Position numbers and translations under genes: made by a program. The notes under the pieces were generated by a model that worked only from the letters and a program-made list of their open reading frames with translations, was not told the DNA's origin and did not search any database. Below, one piece after another: positions 19,336-28,773 of a stretch of 64,000 nt of DNA. Within the stretch, counting starts at the first letter, position 1, and each line of letters opens with the position of its first letter. The DNA is taken from the NCBI RefSeq assembly GCF_025813715.1, contig NZ_CP107532.1:4870001-4934000 (forward strand), written 5' to 3'. The DNA is from Methylobacterium sp. FF17 (GTDB taxonomy: Bacteria; Pseudomonadota; Alphaproteobacteria; Rhizobiales; Beijerinckiaceae).

Positions 19336-20187
19336 ATGCTGGCCTTCCGCACGCGCACGGCGCCGACGACCGAGCGGCCGCACCCGGACGGGATCGCGCG
19401 CCTCGCGGTCACCTGCCTGCACAACGAACTCGAAACCTACCCCAAGCCCGGCCTCGTCAGCCACGTGGACAGCGGCAGCCATGCGGACATGGATGCGGGC
19501 AGCTTCCGGGCGAGCGCCGCCGCCCTGGAGCCCTCCTTCGCCGAACTCGCCGAGGCCGGCGCGGGCGGCGCCGGGATGGCGCGCCTGCGCCGGATCGGCC
19601 TTGCGGCGGAGGCGGCGATGCGGATTGCCACGGGGGGCGTGAACACCCATCGGGGCGCGATCTTCGGCCTCGGCCTCCTCTGCGCGGCGGCCGGCGCGCT
19701 GGGACCCCGCCCGGCGGCCGGGAGCCTCGGCGCCCACATCCGTGCGCGATACGCGGACGCCATCCTCGACGGGCCCGAACTGCTGCACGCGCCCGGCGCG
19801 CGGGCGCGTCGGCGGCATCGCGTCGGCGGTGCGCCCGCCGAGGCGGCGGCCGGCTTCCCGACCCTCTACGGCACCGGCCTGCCCGCCCTGCGCCGGGCCC
19901 GGGCCCTGCGCCCCGACGCGCCCGAGGCGGCGCGGGTGGAAGCCTGCCTCGCCCTCATCGCCGCCCTCGAGGACACCAACCTCCTGCATCGCGGCGGCCC
20001 GGAGGGGTACGCCTTTGCGCGGGCGGAGGCCGCCCGCTTCCTGAGCCGGGGCGGCATCGCGCGGGACGATTGGTTCACGCAGGCGGAGCACCTGCACCGG
20101 GCCTTCGTCGCCCGGCGCCTCAGCCCCGGCGGCGCGGCCGACCTCCTCGCCATGACCCTGTTCGTCGATGCCTGGGAGCAAGCATGA
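19336..20187 (+). CDS. mdcB: Triphosphoribosyl-dephospho-CoA synthase
   Basis: MdcB, a CitG-family enzyme, makes the prosthetic-group precursor from dephospho-CoA and ATP. The 283-residue product has the family signatures LETYPKPGLVSHVDSGSHAD and GVNTHRGAIFGLGLLC, and DTNLLHRGG near residue 215. It lies 9 bp after mdcG and before mdcH. The order G-B-H differs from the mdcABCDEFGH order of Klebsiella but has the same parts. Confidence 0.92.
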   Translation: MLAFRTRTAPTTERPHPDGIARLAVTCLHNELETYPKPGLVSHVDSGSHADMDAGSFRASAAALEPSFAELAEAGAGGAGMARLRRIGLAAEAAMRIATGGVNTHRGAIFGLGLLCAAAGALGPRPAAGSLGAHIRARYADAILDGPELLHAPGARARRRHRVGGAPAEAAAGFPTLYGTGLPALRRARALRPDAPEAARVEACLALIAALEDTNLLHRGGPEGYAFARAEAARFLSRGGIARDDWFTQAEHLHRAFVARRLSPGGAADLLAMTLFVDAWEQA

Positions 20188-20200
20188 TCGTCGCGCGCCG

Positions 20201-21124
20201 ATGACCCTCGCGATCCTGCTCTCCGGCCAGGGCGGCCAGCACCCGGAGATGTTCGCGCTCACCGCCGACCTGCCGGAGGCGCAGGCCGTGTTCGCGGCCG
20301 CGACCCCGCTCCTCGGGCGCGACCCGCGCGACCTCGTGCGTTCAGGGGAGGATCTCCACGCCAACCGCACCGGGCAGATCCTGTGCTGCGTCGCCGGTCT
20401 CGCCGCCTGGACCCTGGTGCGGGCGGCGGCCCCGGGCCGCTCCGTCGTGGTCGGCTACAGCATCGGCGATCTCGCGGCCTACGGCTGCGCCGGCCTGTTC
20501 GCGCCGCAGACCGTGCTGCAACTCGCCGCCGCCCGCGCCGAGGCGATGGATGCGGCGGCCGGCCCCGGCTACGGCCTCGCCGGCCTGCGCGGCCTGCCCG
20601 CCGCGCGGTTCTTCGCCCTGGCGGCGACCCATGCCTGCCACCCGGCGATCCGCAACGCCGCCGACAGCGTGGTGGTGGGCGGGCGGGTCGAGGCCCTCGA
20701 CGCCCTCTGCGCCGAGGCGCTGGCGGCGGGCGCGGCGCGGGCGGTGCGCCTGCCGGTCCACATCCCCTCGCACACGCCGCTCCTGGCCGAAGCCTCGGCC
20801 CGGTTCGCCGAGCGGCTGGCGCAGGCGCCCCTGGCGACGCCGCCGCGTCCGGGGCCGCGCCTGCTCAGCGGCCTCGACGGGGCGGCGGTGTTCCGTCCGG
20901 AGGCCGGCCTGCCCAAGCTCGCCGCCCAGATCTCGCAGGCTCTCGACTGGGCGGCCTGCCTGGAGGGGATCGCCGAGTTCGGCGCGACCCGGGTGCTCGA
21001 ACTCGGCCCCGGCCATGCCCTCGCGACGATGGCCCGTGCGGCCCTGCCGGACGCCCGGATTCATGCGTTGGAAGACTTTCGGACCGCCGCCGGTCTGGTG
21101 CAATGGATACGAGACGGGGCTTAG
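20201..21124 (+). CDS. mdcH: Malonyl-CoA:ACP transacylase of malonate decarboxylase
   Basis: MdcH charges MdcC with malonyl and starts the catalytic cycle. The 307-residue protein has the acyltransferase fold: LLSGQGGQHPEM at the N-terminus, the nucleophile motif GYSIGDLAA with S87, and the histidine region VHIPSHTPLL. ATG 20201 begins directly at the conserved N-terminus; an in-frame ATG 11 codons upstream was not used because it adds a polar tail. It is the last recognised mdc gene; no mdcF or mdcR is seen. Confidence 0.92.
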   Translation: MTLAILLSGQGGQHPEMFALTADLPEAQAVFAAATPLLGRDPRDLVRSGEDLHANRTGQILCCVAGLAAWTLVRAAAPGRSVVVGYSIGDLAAYGCAGLFAPQTVLQLAAARAEAMDAAAGPGYGLAGLRGLPAARFFALAATHACHPAIRNAADSVVVGGRVEALDALCAEALAAGAARAVRLPVHIPSHTPLLAEASARFAERLAQAPLATPPRPGPRLLSGLDGAAVFRPEAGLPKLAAQISQALDWAACLEGIAEFGATRVLELGPGHALATMARAALPDARIHALEDFRTAAGLVQWIRDGA

Positions 21125-21179
21125 TTCCCGAGGGGATACCGAACGGGGTCTGAGCACCCTCCTGGAGAGAAACGCCACG

Positions 21180-22184
21180 ATGCAGTACCGCAATCTCGGC
21201 CGCTCGGGCCTCAAGGTCTCGCCGCTCTGCCTCGGCACCATGATGTTCGGCGGCCAGACCGACGAGGCCACGGCGACGCGCATCATCGACAGCGCCCGGG
21301 ACGCCGGCATCAACTTCCTCGACACCGCCAACGCCTACAACGAAGGCCGTTCCGAGGAGGTGGTGGGCCGGGCGATCCGCGGCGACCGCGAGGCCTGGGT
21401 GCTCGCCACCAAGCTCGCCAACCCGATGGGGCCGGGCCCCAACGACCGGGGCCTGTCGCGCGCCCACGTGCTGCGCGCCACCGAAGCCAGCCTGGCGCGC
21501 CTCGGCACCGAAATCATCGACATCACCTACCTGCACAAGGAGGACCACGACACGCCGCTGGCCGAGACCGTAGGCGCGATCGCCCAGCTCGTGCGCCAGG
21601 GCAAGATCCGCTACTTCGGCGTCTCGAACTACCGCGCCTGGCGGGTCGCCGAGATCTGCCGCCTCTGCGACGACCTCGGGATCGACCGCCCGGTGGTGAG
21701 CCAGCCCTACTACAACGCCCTGAACCGGATGCCCGAGACCGAGCACCTGCCGGCCTGCGCCCATTACGGCCTCGGCGTGGTGCCCTACTCGCCCCTCGCT
21801 CGGGGCGTGCTCACCGCCAAGTACGATCCGGACGCGCCGGCTCCCGAAGGGACGCGGGCCGGGCGCCAGGACACCCGCATGATGCAGACGGAGTGGCGCC
21901 CGGAATCTCTGCGCATCGCCCGGACCTTCCAGGCCCATGCCGCCGCGCGCGGGCTGACGGCGGGGCAGTTCGCGGTGAACTGGGTGCTGGCGAACCGCCT
22001 CGTCACCTCTGTGATCGCCGGGCCGCGCACGGAGGCGCAGTGGGACGAGTATCTCGGCGCCCTCGGCTACACCTTCACGGCCGAGGACGAGGCCCTGGTC
22101 GACGCCCACGTGGTCAGCGGCCATCCCTCGACGCCGGGCTACAACGACCCGGCCTACCCGATCGAGGGCCGGGTGCGGGGCTGA
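21180..22184 (+). CDS. Aldo/keto reductase family oxidoreductase
   Basis: NADPH-dependent aldo/keto reductases reduce aldehydes and ketones in a TIM barrel. The 334-residue protein shows the catalytic tetrad: D in LDTANAYNEGRSEE, Y in NAY, K in LATKLANP and H in TYLHKED. The coenzyme segment SVIAGPRTEAQ is near the C-terminus. A GGAGAG ribosome site precedes ATG 21180. It lies 55 bp after mdcH and may share that transcript; the substrate cannot be told. Confidence 0.9.
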   Translation: MQYRNLGRSGLKVSPLCLGTMMFGGQTDEATATRIIDSARDAGINFLDTANAYNEGRSEEVVGRAIRGDREAWVLATKLANPMGPGPNDRGLSRAHVLRATEASLARLGTEIIDITYLHKEDHDTPLAETVGAIAQLVRQGKIRYFGVSNYRAWRVAEICRLCDDLGIDRPVVSQPYYNALNRMPETEHLPACAHYGLGVVPYSPLARGVLTAKYDPDAPAPEGTRAGRQDTRMMQTEWRPESLRIARTFQAHAAARGLTAGQFAVNWVLANRLVTSVIAGPRTEAQWDEYLGALGYTFTAEDEALVDAHVVSGHPSTPGYNDPAYPIEGRVRG

Positions 22185-22211
22185 CGACCCGCTCCCGGAC
22201 CTGGCGACCCG

Positions 22212-22997
22212 CTACCGAACCTGGGACGCGCGGTAGGGCGCGAACCAGCCCAGGCCCTCGGCGGTGCCCCTGGCTGGGTTGTACTCGCAGCCGACGAAGC
22301 CCGCATAGCCGAGCCGGTCGAGGGTGGCGAAGAGGTAGGCGTCGTTCATCTCGCCGGTGCCGGGCTCGTGCCGGGCCGGCACGCTCGCGGTCTGCACGTG
22401 GCCGATCAGCGGCATCAGGGCGGCGAGGCGCGTGGTCACGTCTCCGTGCAGGATCTGGGCGTGGTAGAGGTCGAACTGTAGCTTGAGGTTCGGCAGGGCG
22501 AGATCGCGGATCAGGCTCGCCGCGGCCTCGACGTCGCCGAGGAAGTAGCCCGGCATGTTGCGGGGGTTGATCGGCTCCAGCAGGAGGTCGAGGCCCTCGC
22601 GCCCCACCCGCTCGGCCGCCCAGGCGACGGCGCGGCGATAGGCGGCCTGCGCCCCGGGATCGCGCGCATCCGCGAGCCCCGCCATGAGGTGCATCCGGCC
22701 CGCGCCGGTGACGCGGGCGTAACGCAGGCCCGTCTCCACGCCCGCCTGCAGCTCCGCGAAGCGGTCGGGCAGCGCGGCGAGGCCCCGCTCGCCGGCCTGC
22801 CAGTCGCCCGGCGGCAGGTTGAACAGGGCCAGCGTCAGGCCGTGCCGGGCGAGGCACCCGGCGATGGCCTCCGGCTCATGCGCATAGGGAAACAGGCACT
22901 CCACCGCCGTGAAGCCCGCCTGCGCCGCCGCTGCGAAGCGGTCGAGGAAGGGCATCTCGGTGAACAGCAGGGAGAGATTGGCGGCAAAGCGCGGCAT
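22212..22997 (-). CDS. Hydroxypyruvate isomerase / 2-oxo-tetronate isomerase family protein
   Basis: Hyi and OtnI are xylose-isomerase-like TIM barrels that interconvert hydroxypyruvate and tartronate semialdehyde, or four-carbon analogues. The 261-residue protein has MPRFAANLSLLFTEMPFLDR, VECLFPYAHEP, LLEPINPRNMPGYFL (metal-binding Glu) and FDLYHAQI, all typical. Which of the two activities applies cannot be decided here. It is convergent with the aldo/keto reductase and 89 bp downstream of the UV endonuclease gene on the same strand. Confidence 0.87.
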   Translation of the reverse strand: MPRFAANLSLLFTEMPFLDRFAAAAQAGFTAVECLFPYAHEPEAIAGCLARHGLTLALFNLPPGDWQAGERGLAALPDRFAELQAGVETGLRYARVTGAGRMHLMAGLADARDPGAQAAYRRAVAWAAERVGREGLDLLLEPINPRNMPGYFLGDVEAAASLIRDLALPNLKLQFDLYHAQILHGDVTTRLAALMPLIGHVQTASVPARHEPGTGEMNDAYLFATLDRLGYAGFVGCEYNPARGTAEGLGWFAPYRASQVR

Positions 22998-23086
22998 GGC
23001 GTCGTCCTTGCCCAAGGCGAGGCCGAAGGCAAGGCTGCGCGGGTGGCAAGGCTGCGCGGGTCGCAGGGCCGCCCGGATGGCGAAGG

Positions 23087-24166
23087 TCAGGCCGCCGCCT
23101 CGATCTGGGCGGCGGGCAGGATCGCCGCGATCTCGGCGGCGATGCCGACCGAGGCGATGTTCTTGGATTTCGCCTCGATCTCGAAATCCGCCCAGGCCAT
23201 GTGGCGCGCCACCAGGGCGTTCACGGCCCGGTTCCACATCAGGTCGGAATGGGCGGCCAGATCCCGCCAGTTGTGTCCGGCCTCGGTGAGGGCCGCGAAA
23301 TCCGGCAGGGCGTCGGGGGCGTGCCCGTCGAGCAGGCCCTCGCGCGAGACGCTGATATGGGCCACGGGCCGCACCCCGCGCCAGGATTCGCGCACCCGCG
23401 CCACGCGGGGGTCGTCGGGCTCGATGTATTCGCCCCGGCTCTCGACCCAGTGATGGTGCAGGTCGAGCACCACGGGCACGACGTCGGCGAGGCCGAGCAC
23501 CGTGTCGAGCCCGAAGAAGTTCTCGTCGTTCTCCACCGTGAGGAGGTCGCGGGCGGTCTGCGAGAGCCGGGGCAGGCTGGCGCGGAAGCCCGCGATGCCG
23601 GGGTCGCGGGCGCCGACATGGATGTTGATGTGGGCGCCGTGCGGGTGCCAGCCGCTGCCGTAGCCGAGCATCGCCATGAGTTCGGCGTGGTGCTCCAGCT
23701 CCTCGATGCCGTTGCGCTCCGCGTTCGGGTTCTGCGAGGCGATGACGCAGAACGGGCCCGGATGGAAGCTGAGGCGCACCGCCCCGGCCCGCGCGATGTC
23801 GCCGATGCGTGCCAGCCCCGTCTCCACGAGGCGCCGCATCTCGGGCTCGGCGTAGATGTCGGCCGCCACCGCATGGGTGTAGCCGGGCAGCACGTTGCTG
23901 GCGATGCGCAGCAGGCGCTCGATGGGCGGTCGGGCGGCCACCCAGGCCACCTGCCGCTCCAGGGCGCCGAGGTTGTGGCGCACCAGCCCCTCGAGCTTGG
24001 CCCGGCGCGCGGCCGGCGCCAGGGTCTTCAGGTGGGCCATGGTGGCGTGGGTGAGATTCATCTGGAGGGTCGCCTCGCGGGCGGCCTTCAGGGTCTTGAA
24101 GCTCTCGGGCGGCGCCTCAAGGATGAACTTGCAGCAGAAGCCGAGGCGGGGTGTTGAATCGGTCAT
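23087..24166 (-). CDS. uvsE: UV damage endonuclease
   Basis: UvdE/UvsE cuts DNA on the 5' side of UV photoproducts and some abasic sites, starting an excision repair path separate from UvrABC. The 359-residue protein has the family signatures LGFCCKFI at the N-terminus, NLTHATMAHL, RLSFHPGPFCVIAS, HINIHVG, LTVENDENFFG, VVLDLHHHWV and AHSDLMWN. The histidines and acidic residues form the metal site of its TIM barrel. ATG 24166 lies just before the conserved start; the frame open further upstream is Arg/Pro-rich. Confidence 0.93.
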   Translation of the reverse strand: MTDSTPRLGFCCKFILEAPPESFKTLKAAREATLQMNLTHATMAHLKTLAPAARRAKLEGLVRHNLGALERQVAWVAARPPIERLLRIASNVLPGYTHAVAADIYAEPEMRRLVETGLARIGDIARAGAVRLSFHPGPFCVIASQNPNAERNGIEELEHHAELMAMLGYGSGWHPHGAHINIHVGARDPGIAGFRASLPRLSQTARDLLTVENDENFFGLDTVLGLADVVPVVLDLHHHWVESRGEYIEPDDPRVARVRESWRGVRPVAHISVSREGLLDGHAPDALPDFAALTEAGHNWRDLAAHSDLMWNRAVNALVARHMAWADFEIEAKSKNIASVGIAAEIAAILPAAQIEAAA

Positions 24167-24291
24167 GGGGCGATAACGCGGCGAAGCGCCATTGGTGCAC
24201 GGTCGGAACCGGTGGCCGGATGCGGTGCGTTGCCCCCGCGCCGGTGCCCCCCTCCTTTGCCAGCACCCCCTTGCCGGCACCGGAGCCCCCG

Positions 24292-24672
24292 ATGGAGTCC
24301 AAGCTCGCCGACCAGGTCCGTCACGCGGCCGAGCGCGCCCGCCGCCTGACCCAAGCCTACCCGAAGGGCACGCGCCGCGACGACTTCCCGTTCGCGGTCG
24401 TGGCGGCGTTCGACGCCGACATCCGGGGCTGCGTGGAGCGCGACCGCCGGATCGAGGACGAGCGCGACCGGGTGCTCATCGCCGCCGTCAACTTCGCCGA
24501 GACGCCGCCCGAGGACGAGCCCGAGGCCGTGGAGCCGGCACGGCGCGCCCTGATCGCGGCGATCGACTACCTCGAACAGGCGGTCCTGCGCTTCGGAATC
24601 GTCAACCGCGCGGGCGCACGCCTCGGGCACGGCGAGGCCGGGCAGCGGGTCGCGGCGCGACCGGATTCGTGA
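24292..24672 (+). CDS. Hypothetical 126-residue protein
   Basis: Not recognised. The product is soluble, mostly helical, rich in Ala, Arg, Glu and Asp, with no signal or membrane segment. It opens with MESKLADQVRHAAERARRL and has a repeated acidic region (ETPPEDEPEAVEPA). Codon use follows the local GC-rich pattern, supporting coding. ATG 24292 was chosen because the preceding open frame reads through the uvsE promoter. Its stop overlaps an ATG of the next frame. Confidence 0.6.
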   Translation: MESKLADQVRHAAERARRLTQAYPKGTRRDDFPFAVVAAFDADIRGCVERDRRIEDERDRVLIAAVNFAETPPEDEPEAVEPARRALIAAIDYLEQAVLRFGIVNRAGARLGHGEAGQRVAARPDS

Positions 24673-24770
24673 TGGCGGCCCCTGCGACCCGAGGGCGGGT
24701 CCGCGCGTTGTCATGGGTCGCCGGCACAGGGCCGGCCCTCCGATCTCCCGTCAGCGTGGTCCCGTCTCCG

Positions 24771-24902
24771 ATGCGTCGCCTGTTTCCCGTCTTCGTCGCC
24801 GCCGCCGCCCTCATGGCGGGGCTGATCCTCTTCGCCTTCGTCCAGCATGGCGACACCGCCCACACCCGGCCGGTGCCGGAAGCCGGTGCGGGCGCCCGCT
24901 GA
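24771..24902 (+). CDS. Small 43-residue membrane protein
   Basis: One hydrophobic helix follows MRRL (residues about 5-24), then a short polar tail HGDTAHTRPVPEAGAGAR. The frame is open upstream to 24672 but that part lacks coding character. The stop overlaps the ATG of the next small membrane protein (TGATG), which supports a real two-gene unit. Function unknown. Confidence 0.5.
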   Translation: MRRLFPVFVAAAALMAGLILFAFVQHGDTAHTRPVPEAGAGAR

Positions 24903-25114
24903 TGCCGCGCTGGCTGCCGCTGGCGGGAGCCGCACTCCTCGCCATCCTGGTCGTGGTCGGCCTCGGCCTGTGGAAGTTCGAGCGGCTGGAGGAGGCCCGC
25001 ATCGAGAATGGCGGCCGCCCGGCGATCCCCGCCTGCGCGCCCGACCGGGTCGGCGACACGGGCCTGGCGGCCAATTGCCCGGGTACGGCCTTCCCGCCCG
25101 CCAAAGCGCCCTGA
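24902..25114 (+). CDS. Small 70-residue membrane or anchored protein
   Basis: An N-terminal hydrophobic helix (residues about 4-23) is followed by a soluble tail with two cysteines (IPACAPD and AANCPG) about 19 residues apart, which could form a disulfide outside the cytoplasm. It is coupled to the preceding small membrane protein by overlapping stop and start. No family recognised. Confidence 0.55.
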   Translation: MPRWLPLAGAALLAILVVVGLGLWKFERLEEARIENGGRPAIPACAPDRVGDTGLAANCPGTAFPPAKAP

Positions 25115-25141
25115 CGCCATGCCGCCTCGGGGCGCGGCCGG

Positions 25142-25651
25142 TCAGTCGGTGCCCGCCTCCCCGGCCTGGGCCTGCTGCCGGTCGACCTCGTCGCGGATGC
25201 CGCGGCCGGCCATCAGGATCTCACCGAGAAAGGCGCCGATCGCCGCCACCGTGCAGATCAGGGCGATGCCGAAGCAGGCGAACAGGATCGAGGCCGTGGC
25301 GGCGTCGCGCAGGGCGCCGACGAACAGGGTCAGCACCGCGACGCCGGTCAGGACGGCACCGGTGGAGGCGAGCACCACCGCCGCATCCAGCATGAACGAG
25401 CGGCGGCGCAGGAAGGTGAGCTGCCGCGACAGGCGCCCGGCCTCGCGCGGGTCGGCACCGCGCAGGCCGGCGGCCGCCGCATCCACCTTGTCGGCGACCC
25501 GTCCGAGGCGGGTCGAGAAGACGTTGAGCAGGGTCGCGAGCGCGGTCAGCAGGAAGGCCGGCGCCAGCGAGACCTGGATGACGTGGGCGATGTCGTCGGG
25601 CGCGACGACCGAGGCGGAGAGGGGAAGCGGCATCGCGGCCTGATAGACCAC
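25142..25651 (-). CDS. DUF2721-type membrane protein
   Basis: The 169-residue protein has a first helix with VSLAPAFLLTALATLLNVFSTRLGRV, split by the family-typical NVFSTRLGR turn. A charged stretch (LSRQLTFLRRRS) and two further helices follow. This layout matches DUF2721, a family of unknown function. ATG at 25633 (MPLPLS) is an alternative start six codons in. Confidence 0.75.
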   Translation of the reverse strand: MVYQAAMPLPLSASVVAPDDIAHVIQVSLAPAFLLTALATLLNVFSTRLGRVADKVDAAAAGLRGADPREAGRLSRQLTFLRRRSFMLDAAVVLASTGAVLTGVAVLTLFVGALRDAATASILFACFGIALICTVAAIGAFLGEILMAGRGIRDEVDRQQAQAGEAGTD

Positions 25652-25691
25652 GGCGGCGTCCGCCGGAACCGGCGACGCGGTACCGCCCGGC

Positions 25692-25901
25692 CTACAGGTA
25701 GTGGCGGAACACCACGTGGGCGTCGGCGGAACGCTGCATCGTGGATCGCTCGGGCGCCTCGCCGGCCGGGCAGGTCGTTCCGGCGACGGGGGTGAACAGC
25801 GCCAGGAGGCTCAGCAACCCGCGGAAGGGATTCTTGAGCCAGCCGGTGGAATTCGGGAACCGGCGGGAAGAACTTGCTCGGGAAGAACTTGCTGCCGTCA
25901 T
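25692..25901 (-). CDS. Small hypothetical protein (69 residues)
   Basis: Not recognised. It has a Ser/Arg-rich N-terminus, then WLKNPFRGLLSLLALFTPVAG, probably a short membrane segment, and a polar tail. A GAGGTGG ribosome site sits at good distance from ATG 25901. The open frame extends upstream but without a better start. Evidence is limited to the ribosome site and hydrophobic core. Confidence 0.4.
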   Translation of the reverse strand: MTAASSSRASSSRRFPNSTGWLKNPFRGLLSLLALFTPVAGTTCPAGEAPERSTMQRSADAHVVFRHYL

Positions 25902-26027
25902 CGGAACCACCTCGTCCGGGGCGTGCGCGGGTCTGCCGTACACGTCATCGGAGGTCCGCCCCGGCTTGGCTGTGCTCGGACGCACGCGGCCCGTCCGGGA
26001 GCGCCCCGGACGGGCCCGGCGGCCGGG

Positions 26028-26333
26028 CTACTGGTTCCCGATGGAGGGGCCGCCGGCGGCGCCCCCGGTTCCGGGCGGTCCGCTGGTCGGGGTGCCGCCG
26101 ATGTTCACGCCGGGCGTGGTGCCGGGCACGGAGGCCGGGCTCGGGTTGCCTGGAACGTTCGGGGCGGGGCGGAGACCCGCATCCGGGGTGCGGGGCGAAC
26201 CGCCGGGGGCCGAGGCCGGGGGCGTCACGCCGGTGTTGCCGGCGCCCCCCGTCGGCGCCAGGGTCTGGGCCTGCGCGGGCGCCGCCGAGACCAGGCTGAG
26301 GGCTGCGGCGAGGGCGAGGAGGTGACGCGTCAT
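26028..26333 (-). CDS. Secreted Gly/Pro-rich protein (101 residues)
   Basis: A Sec signal peptide (MTRHLLALAAALSL, cleavage after AQAQ near residue 23) precedes a low-complexity tail of Gly, Pro, Thr and Asn with PGxxPG spacing. Such composition suggests an extended, unstructured periplasmic or surface protein. It sits 79 bp downstream of the TonB receptor gene on the same strand. No function can be assigned. Confidence 0.6.
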   Translation of the reverse strand: MTRHLLALAAALSLVSAAPAQAQTLAPTGGAGNTGVTPPASAPGGSPRTPDAGLRPAPNVPGNPSPASVPGTTPGVNIGGTPTSGPPGTGGAAGGPSIGNQ

Positions 26334-26412
26334 CGATCCGTCCGTTGCGGTGAGGGGTGCTCACGCAACGGCCGGGGGCCGGCGAAGTTCGCCGCCGCCG
26401 CTCCGGTGCCCT

Positions 26413-28731
26413 TCAGAAGGCGAGCTTCATCCCGCCGACGACATTGCGCGGGGCGCCGGCGAAGATCGATCCGGTGGTCGCGGCGAGCACCCCGGCCCCG
26501 TTCTGGAGCCCCGTGGCGGCGTTGAGCCCGTTGGCGAGGTTCTGGGCCGAACTGACATAGGTGGTGTCGAGGAGGTTGCGCACCTCCGCGTAGAGGGTGA
26601 GGCGCCGGGCGTAGCCGCCGGTCAGTTCGGTGGCGTAGTGCAGGTTGGCGTTGAGGATCGCGTAGCCCGGCGCTCGCAGCTGGTTGGCGTTGTCGAGGAA
26701 GAAGCCGTCCTGCACGACCGCCTCGAGGTAGCCGCCGAGGCCGGCGAGCGGCCCGGTCGCCTGGTCGTAGCCGATCCGGGCCAGGAGTTCGTGGGCCGGC
26801 ACGCCGGGGATCGCCCGGCCCGCGCGGTCGAAGCGCTGCGAGAACCGCCCGGCACTGAGTTGCTCGACGTAGCGGGTGTAGGTCTGGTCGTCGAAGGTGT
26901 AGGCGAGCACCCCGCGCCAGCCCGGCGCGAAGGCCCAGTCCGCCCCGACCTCGATGCCGCGATGCTGGGAAGCCGGCGCGTTGAAGGTGTAGCTCTGCAG
27001 GCCGGCCCCCGGCGATTGCGAGACGAGCTCGTTGCGGAAGAACTCCTGGAAGCCGGTGACGCTGAGGCGCAAGGTCTCGGTCGGCGTCCAGTCGAAGCCA
27101 AGGTCGAAACCGAGGTTCTCCTGGGTCTGGAGCCCGGTGTTGTTGCCCGGCAGGCCGGCGGAGGTCACGAACAGGTTGCTCGCCGCCGGCGTCGTGTAGC
27201 CCGTCGCCACCCGCCCCCGGAACGCCCATGCGTCGCTCGGCCGGTAGACCAGGGCGGCCTCCGGCGCGACGTTGCGGAAGCTGCGGTCGGCATCCGCCAC
27301 CGTGGTCGTGCGCCCGGTCGCCGCGTCGCTGTAGGCGCGGTTGCGGCCCGTGATCGCGGTGGTCTCGGCGCTGATCCCGAGCACCCCCGTCCACCTGTCC
27401 GAGAGCGCGACCTCCTCGCGGGCCCGGCCGCCGAGGTTGGACTGCACGGCCGTCTGCTCGCCGATCAGGGCGCCGAGCGCCGGCCCGTCCCCCAGCACCC
27501 GGTTGAAGGTGGTGATGTGGTTGTCGATGGTGTTGTAGGCGAGCGCCACGTAGCCGGTGGCGGGAAGTCCGAACAGCGCGTGGCGCCGGGTGAGGTCGGT
27601 GATGAGGTTCCAGGACGGGTACGAGCCGCGAAAGGCCGACGTGTAGAAGGGCTGGTCGAAGTTGCGCTCGTCGAAGCCGAGCTGCACGCGCCAGGTGGTC
27701 TGCGCGTCGATGTCGTGCTCGAGCCGCGCCGCCACGATGGTGCGGCGGTCGTCGCGCCCGAAGGCGCCCTGCGCGGCGGTGACCGGCACGGTGGCCCCGA
27801 AGGCGCCGTTGACGAGCAGGTTCGTCAGGGTGCAGCCGGACGCGGCCGTCGCCGCCAGGGCGCAACCGCGCTGGTAGGGGTTGATCCGGTACTGGTTCAG
27901 CGAGGCGCGGGCGGGCAGGTCCGCATGCACCACGTTGTTGATGACCTTCAGGGTCAGGCGGGTGTCCGGGCTCGGGGTGTAGCTCGCCAGCAGGTTCACC
28001 GTCTGCGTGTCGTAGGCGGCATGGTCCTGGTAGCCGCGCGCACGGGCGTCGCTGGCGAACAGGCTGATCTCGAACGGGCCGCTGGCGCCGCCGACCGTGA
28101 AAGAGTTGCTGAGATACCCGAAGCTGCCCGCGTCGGTGCCGACCTCGACGCCGTCGATCTCGCGGCCGGTGCGGGTGCGGAAGGCGAGCGCGCCGCCGGT
28201 GGCGTAGTTGCCGAACAGGGCCGATTGCGGCCCCCGGAACACGTCGATGCGGCCGTAGGCGCGGGGATCCACGAGGTCGAAGCGCGAGGCGCCGTCGGGC
28301 TGGGTCAGGATGAAGCCGTCCTCCAGCACTACGGTGTTCTTGGTCACGCCGGTGGAGCGGGCGTTGTTGCCCCGGATCGAGATGACCACGTCGCGGGCGC
28401 CGTTGCCCTGGCGCACGGTGACGCCGGGACTGTCGAGGAGGACCGCGCCGATGTTCGTGGCCGGGCGGTCGGTGATGGTGCCGGCGCGTCCGACCGTGCC
28501 GACCACCTGGCCCACCGGGTTCTCGATGACGCTCGGCGCCGAGCCGGGCGGCGCGGCGGCCCCGAACGGCACCCCTCCGCCGGTGCGGGCGGGCGTTCCG
28601 CCGCCCTCCCCGGTCACGGAGAGTTCCGCGAGGGTCACCCCCTCCGTGGGACCTTGCGCGGCGGCGGGCGAGACGGCGAGCAGCAGCAGGAGCGGGGCGA
28701 GGCGCGGCTCGACCCGGAGGACGGGAGACAT
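26413..28731 (-). CDS. TonB-dependent outer-membrane receptor
   Basis: The 772-residue protein has a signal peptide (cleavage after PAAAQ, about residue 26) and a plug domain at about 60-210 (SPGVTVRQGNG, ISIRGNNARSTG, VFRGPQSALFGNYATGGALAF). A long beta-barrel follows, ending in the C-terminal aromatic GGMKLAF. It imports a metal chelate, or another scarce ligand, using TonB energy. The gene just upstream encodes a DUF2946 protein, a family often found near copper genes. Copper uptake, as for OprC-type receptors, is thus possible but unproven. Confidence 0.92.
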   Translation of the reverse strand: MSPVLRVEPRLAPLLLLLAVSPAAAQGPTEGVTLAELSVTGEGGGTPARTGGGVPFGAAAPPGSAPSVIENPVGQVVGTVGRAGTITDRPATNIGAVLLDSPGVTVRQGNGARDVVISIRGNNARSTGVTKNTVVLEDGFILTQPDGASRFDLVDPRAYGRIDVFRGPQSALFGNYATGGALAFRTRTGREIDGVEVGTDAGSFGYLSNSFTVGGASGPFEISLFASDARARGYQDHAAYDTQTVNLLASYTPSPDTRLTLKVINNVVHADLPARASLNQYRINPYQRGCALAATAASGCTLTNLLVNGAFGATVPVTAAQGAFGRDDRRTIVAARLEHDIDAQTTWRVQLGFDERNFDQPFYTSAFRGSYPSWNLITDLTRRHALFGLPATGYVALAYNTIDNHITTFNRVLGDGPALGALIGEQTAVQSNLGGRAREEVALSDRWTGVLGISAETTAITGRNRAYSDAATGRTTTVADADRSFRNVAPEAALVYRPSDAWAFRGRVATGYTTPAASNLFVTSAGLPGNNTGLQTQENLGFDLGFDWTPTETLRLSVTGFQEFFRNELVSQSPGAGLQSYTFNAPASQHRGIEVGADWAFAPGWRGVLAYTFDDQTYTRYVEQLSAGRFSQRFDRAGRAIPGVPAHELLARIGYDQATGPLAGLGGYLEAVVQDGFFLDNANQLRAPGYAILNANLHYATELTGGYARRLTLYAEVRNLLDTTYVSSAQNLANGLNAATGLQNGAGVLAATTGSIFAGAPRNVVGGMKLAF

Positions 28732-28773
28732 GATCGGAATCCGTGGTCTGAGGGATCGGGGACGGGCGATCGA